Positions 5,346 to 6,756 of a stretch of DNA of 6,756 bases are shown one piece after another (the first letter of the stretch is position 1; the number at the start of each line of letters is the position of its first letter). A program made the translations under genes and the position numbers. Source of the stretch: Nitrospira sp. UBA5698 (GTDB taxonomy: Bacteria > Nitrospirota > Nitrospiria > Nitrospirales > Nitrospiraceae); the NCBI GenBank assembly GCA_002420115.1, contig DIHK01000062.1:119361-126116 (forward strand), in the 5' to 3' direction. The notes beneath the pieces were generated by a model. That model made no database searches, was not told the DNA's origin, and saw only the letters and a list, made by a program, of their open reading frames with translations.

Positions 5346-6756
5346 TGCTGCCATCCCTTACCGTTGCTTTTCTCATTGGACTGGTGTGCGGAGCACAGGT
5401 TCAGTTCTTTCCCTTCTCTGTCCTAACCGTTCTTGTTGCCATGGCCGTTGGTTTATCGCTGATTGAGCGAAACGGCTATCTCACGATACAGTCAGCACTC
5501 GTTCTCTACCTCTGTGTGCTGTCTGGGATTATCTACTGGTCCACGAGCACCGCGCCAGCATCCCACCGCCCACTGCCAGTGGCCCTCACCATTGAGCAGA
5601 CCGTTCTCACTGGCCGTGTCATTGTCCCGGTTCAGCATGGCGCCGGGCGCCAAACGATCATTCTTCGGACGGATGATGGAAGCACGCGCCTACGGGTGGT
5701 ATGGCGCAATCCAGGACTCACCTTGCATCAGGGCGATCTGGTGGCCGTCCACGGCCGCTATCACCCTCCACGAGGAGGGTTGAATCCAGGTGGATTCGAC
5801 TATGCCGGCTATCTTGAACATCAAGGAATCGACCTCGTCGGGACCATCGTTGGAGCTCAGGCAGTCACTCTGTTGGAATCCGGAGCCGTGAGTCTTCGAT
5901 GGCGTGGATGGAATCAGATCGATCATTGGCGAACCAGCATCCGGGACGCTGCGATTCGTAGCGTGCATCAACCGGCACTGGGAGTTGTACTCGGCATGAT
6001 CATCGGGGAACGGGGCTACCTCGAGCAGGAACTGCAAGATTGGTTTATGGCCACTGGCACAGTTCACTTGCTGTCGATCTCCGGCTCGCATCTCGGTCTT
6101 GTCGCAGCAGTCGTCTATTGGATCGTGAGATGCTTAATCGTACGGATGCCGACCATGTTCATATTGACCATCACCAGAAGGCTGATCATTTCACAGCTTG
6201 CGATTCTGTTCACCTGGCCGGCGGTCGCACTGTACGCCCTCCTGGCTGGGGCTGAACTGGCAACCGTGCGATCACTCGTCATGATCACGATGGCGATGGT
6301 CGCCGTCTGGTTGGGACACGACCGGCATCTGAACCATACCATGGCGGTCGCTGTGCTCTTGATTGTGTGCCATGATCCCCGTGCGATCTTCGACATTTCC
6401 TTTCAGCTGTCGTTTCTCTCCGTCTTCGTCATGATCCGGATGATCGGATTCGTAGACGCATGGAACAAGGATCCTACCAAGAGTGCGCAGGGATGGATGT
6501 CCCGTGCGACCCTCTCTGGAGCCAAGGCCTTGTCATTCAGTGCGGTCCTCACCGTGACCACGTTCCCCTTGGTCGCATTCTATTTCAATCAGGTGCCATG
6601 GTTGGGTGTCCTTACAAATCTTGCCGCCATCCCGTTCACCGGCTTCATTCTCGTTCCCTTCGGGCTTGGCATGGCGATCTGGACCATGATGACCGGTGCC
6701 GAGGTGTTGGCCTGGGGACCTGGATTAGAATATGTCTTTACGTGGCTGGTCACTGG
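5345..6756 (+). CDS. comEC: ComEC/Rec2-family DNA-internalisation membrane protein, N-terminal part (3' end outside window)
   Basis: ComEC/Rec2 proteins form the inner-membrane channel that brings single-stranded DNA into the cytoplasm during natural transformation. The frame runs open for 470 codons from ATG 5345 to the window edge. Upstream, an in-frame TGA at 5333-5335 excludes a longer form, and TGAGGAA (5333-5339) is a well-placed Shine-Dalgarno. Hydrophobic segments near residues 5-40 and 48-66 are followed by a soluble OB-fold-like region (DUF4131 type, about 80-175) ending in NPGGFDYAGYL (147-157), a hallmark of the family. The polytopic Competence domain starts near 205: GTVHLLSISGSHLGLV (238-253, usually ISGLHVG), AGAELATVRS (301-310) and FDISFQLSFLSVF (349-361), with helices continuing to 470. 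A C-terminal metallo-beta-lactamase-like domain, common in the family, would lie beyond the window. Many bacteria not known to be transformable carry comEC, so competence itself is not shown. Confidence 0.93.
   Translation, partial: MLPSLTVAFLIGLVCGAQVQFFPFSVLTVLVAMAVGLSLIERNGYLTIQSALVLYLCVLSGIIYWSTSTAPASHRPLPVALTIEQTVLTGRVIVPVQHGAGRQTIILRTDDGSTRLRVVWRNPGLTLHQGDLVAVHGRYHPPRGGLNPGGFDYAGYLEHQGIDLVGTIVGAQAVTLLESGAVSLRWRGWNQIDHWRTSIRDAAIRSVHQPALGVVLGMIIGERGYLEQELQDWFMATGTVHLLSISGSHLGLVAAVVYWIVRCLIVRMPTMFILTITRRLIISQLAILFTWPAVALYALLAGAELATVRSLVMITMAMVAVWLGHDRHLNHTMAVAVLLIVCHDPRAIFDISFQLSFLSVFVMIRMIGFVDAWNKDPTKSAQGWMSRATLSGAKALSFSAVLTVTTFPLVAFYFNQVPWLGVLTNLAAIPFTGFILVPFGLGMAIWTMMTGAEVLAWGPGLEYVFTWLVT

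Noticed and set aside
5763..5780. ACCCTCC-ACGA-GGAGGGT inverted repeat in comEC
   Set aside because: A 7-bp stem inside the coding sequence for the conserved PPRGG segment. It is explained by codon usage, with no positional sign of regulation.
5690..6091. 133-codon minus-strand open frame, and plus-strand frames at 5143-5466, 5463-5783 and 6040-6255
   Set aside because: All overlap the continuous comEC (or glmM) frame, which carries the family motifs. None has a ribosome-binding site or a recognisable product.

Overview
This window is a compact bacterial housekeeping cluster, all on the plus strand. In order it holds the 3' end of tilS, then hpt, ftsH, folP, glmM, and the 5' two-thirds or so of a comEC/rec2-type gene that runs off the right edge. 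I see no mobile element, CRISPR array, tRNA or rRNA. The long minus-strand open frames are shadows of these genes. The base composition is moderately GC-rich. FtsH with a periplasmic domain, together with the gene order, points to a Gram-negative bacterium. The combination tilS-hpt-ftsH-folP-glmM-comEC would fit a Nitrospira-like lineage (Nitrospirota), but that is an impression from gene order and protein style, not a demonstrated assignment.

Layout: positions 1-478 encode the C-terminal domain of TilS. After a single base comes hpt (480-1022). A 99-bp gap follows and contains a plausible sigma70-type promoter and a strong Shine-Dalgarno for ftsH (1122-2933). Just after ftsH lies a perfect 14-bp inverted repeat without a T-tract, probably a transcript end or processing hairpin. 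Next are folP (start uncertain, about 3064) and glmM, which overlap at their stop/start codons. A 29-bp gap separates glmM from comEC. That gap folds into a 12-bp hairpin joining the glmM stop codon to the comEC ribosome-binding site.

How they work together: TilS matures tRNA-Ile, Hpt salvages purines, FtsH performs membrane protein quality control, FolP makes dihydropteroate for folate, and GlmM makes glucosamine-1-phosphate for peptidoglycan and LPS. ComEC is the inner-membrane DNA channel. The genes form a conserved neighbourhood rather than a single pathway. The likely units are (…tilS-hpt), ftsH, and folP-glmM-comEC.

I found no undescribed multi-gene system here. The most interesting non-coding signal is the hairpin at the glmM/comEC junction, which looks like a translational-coupling device limiting ComEC synthesis.
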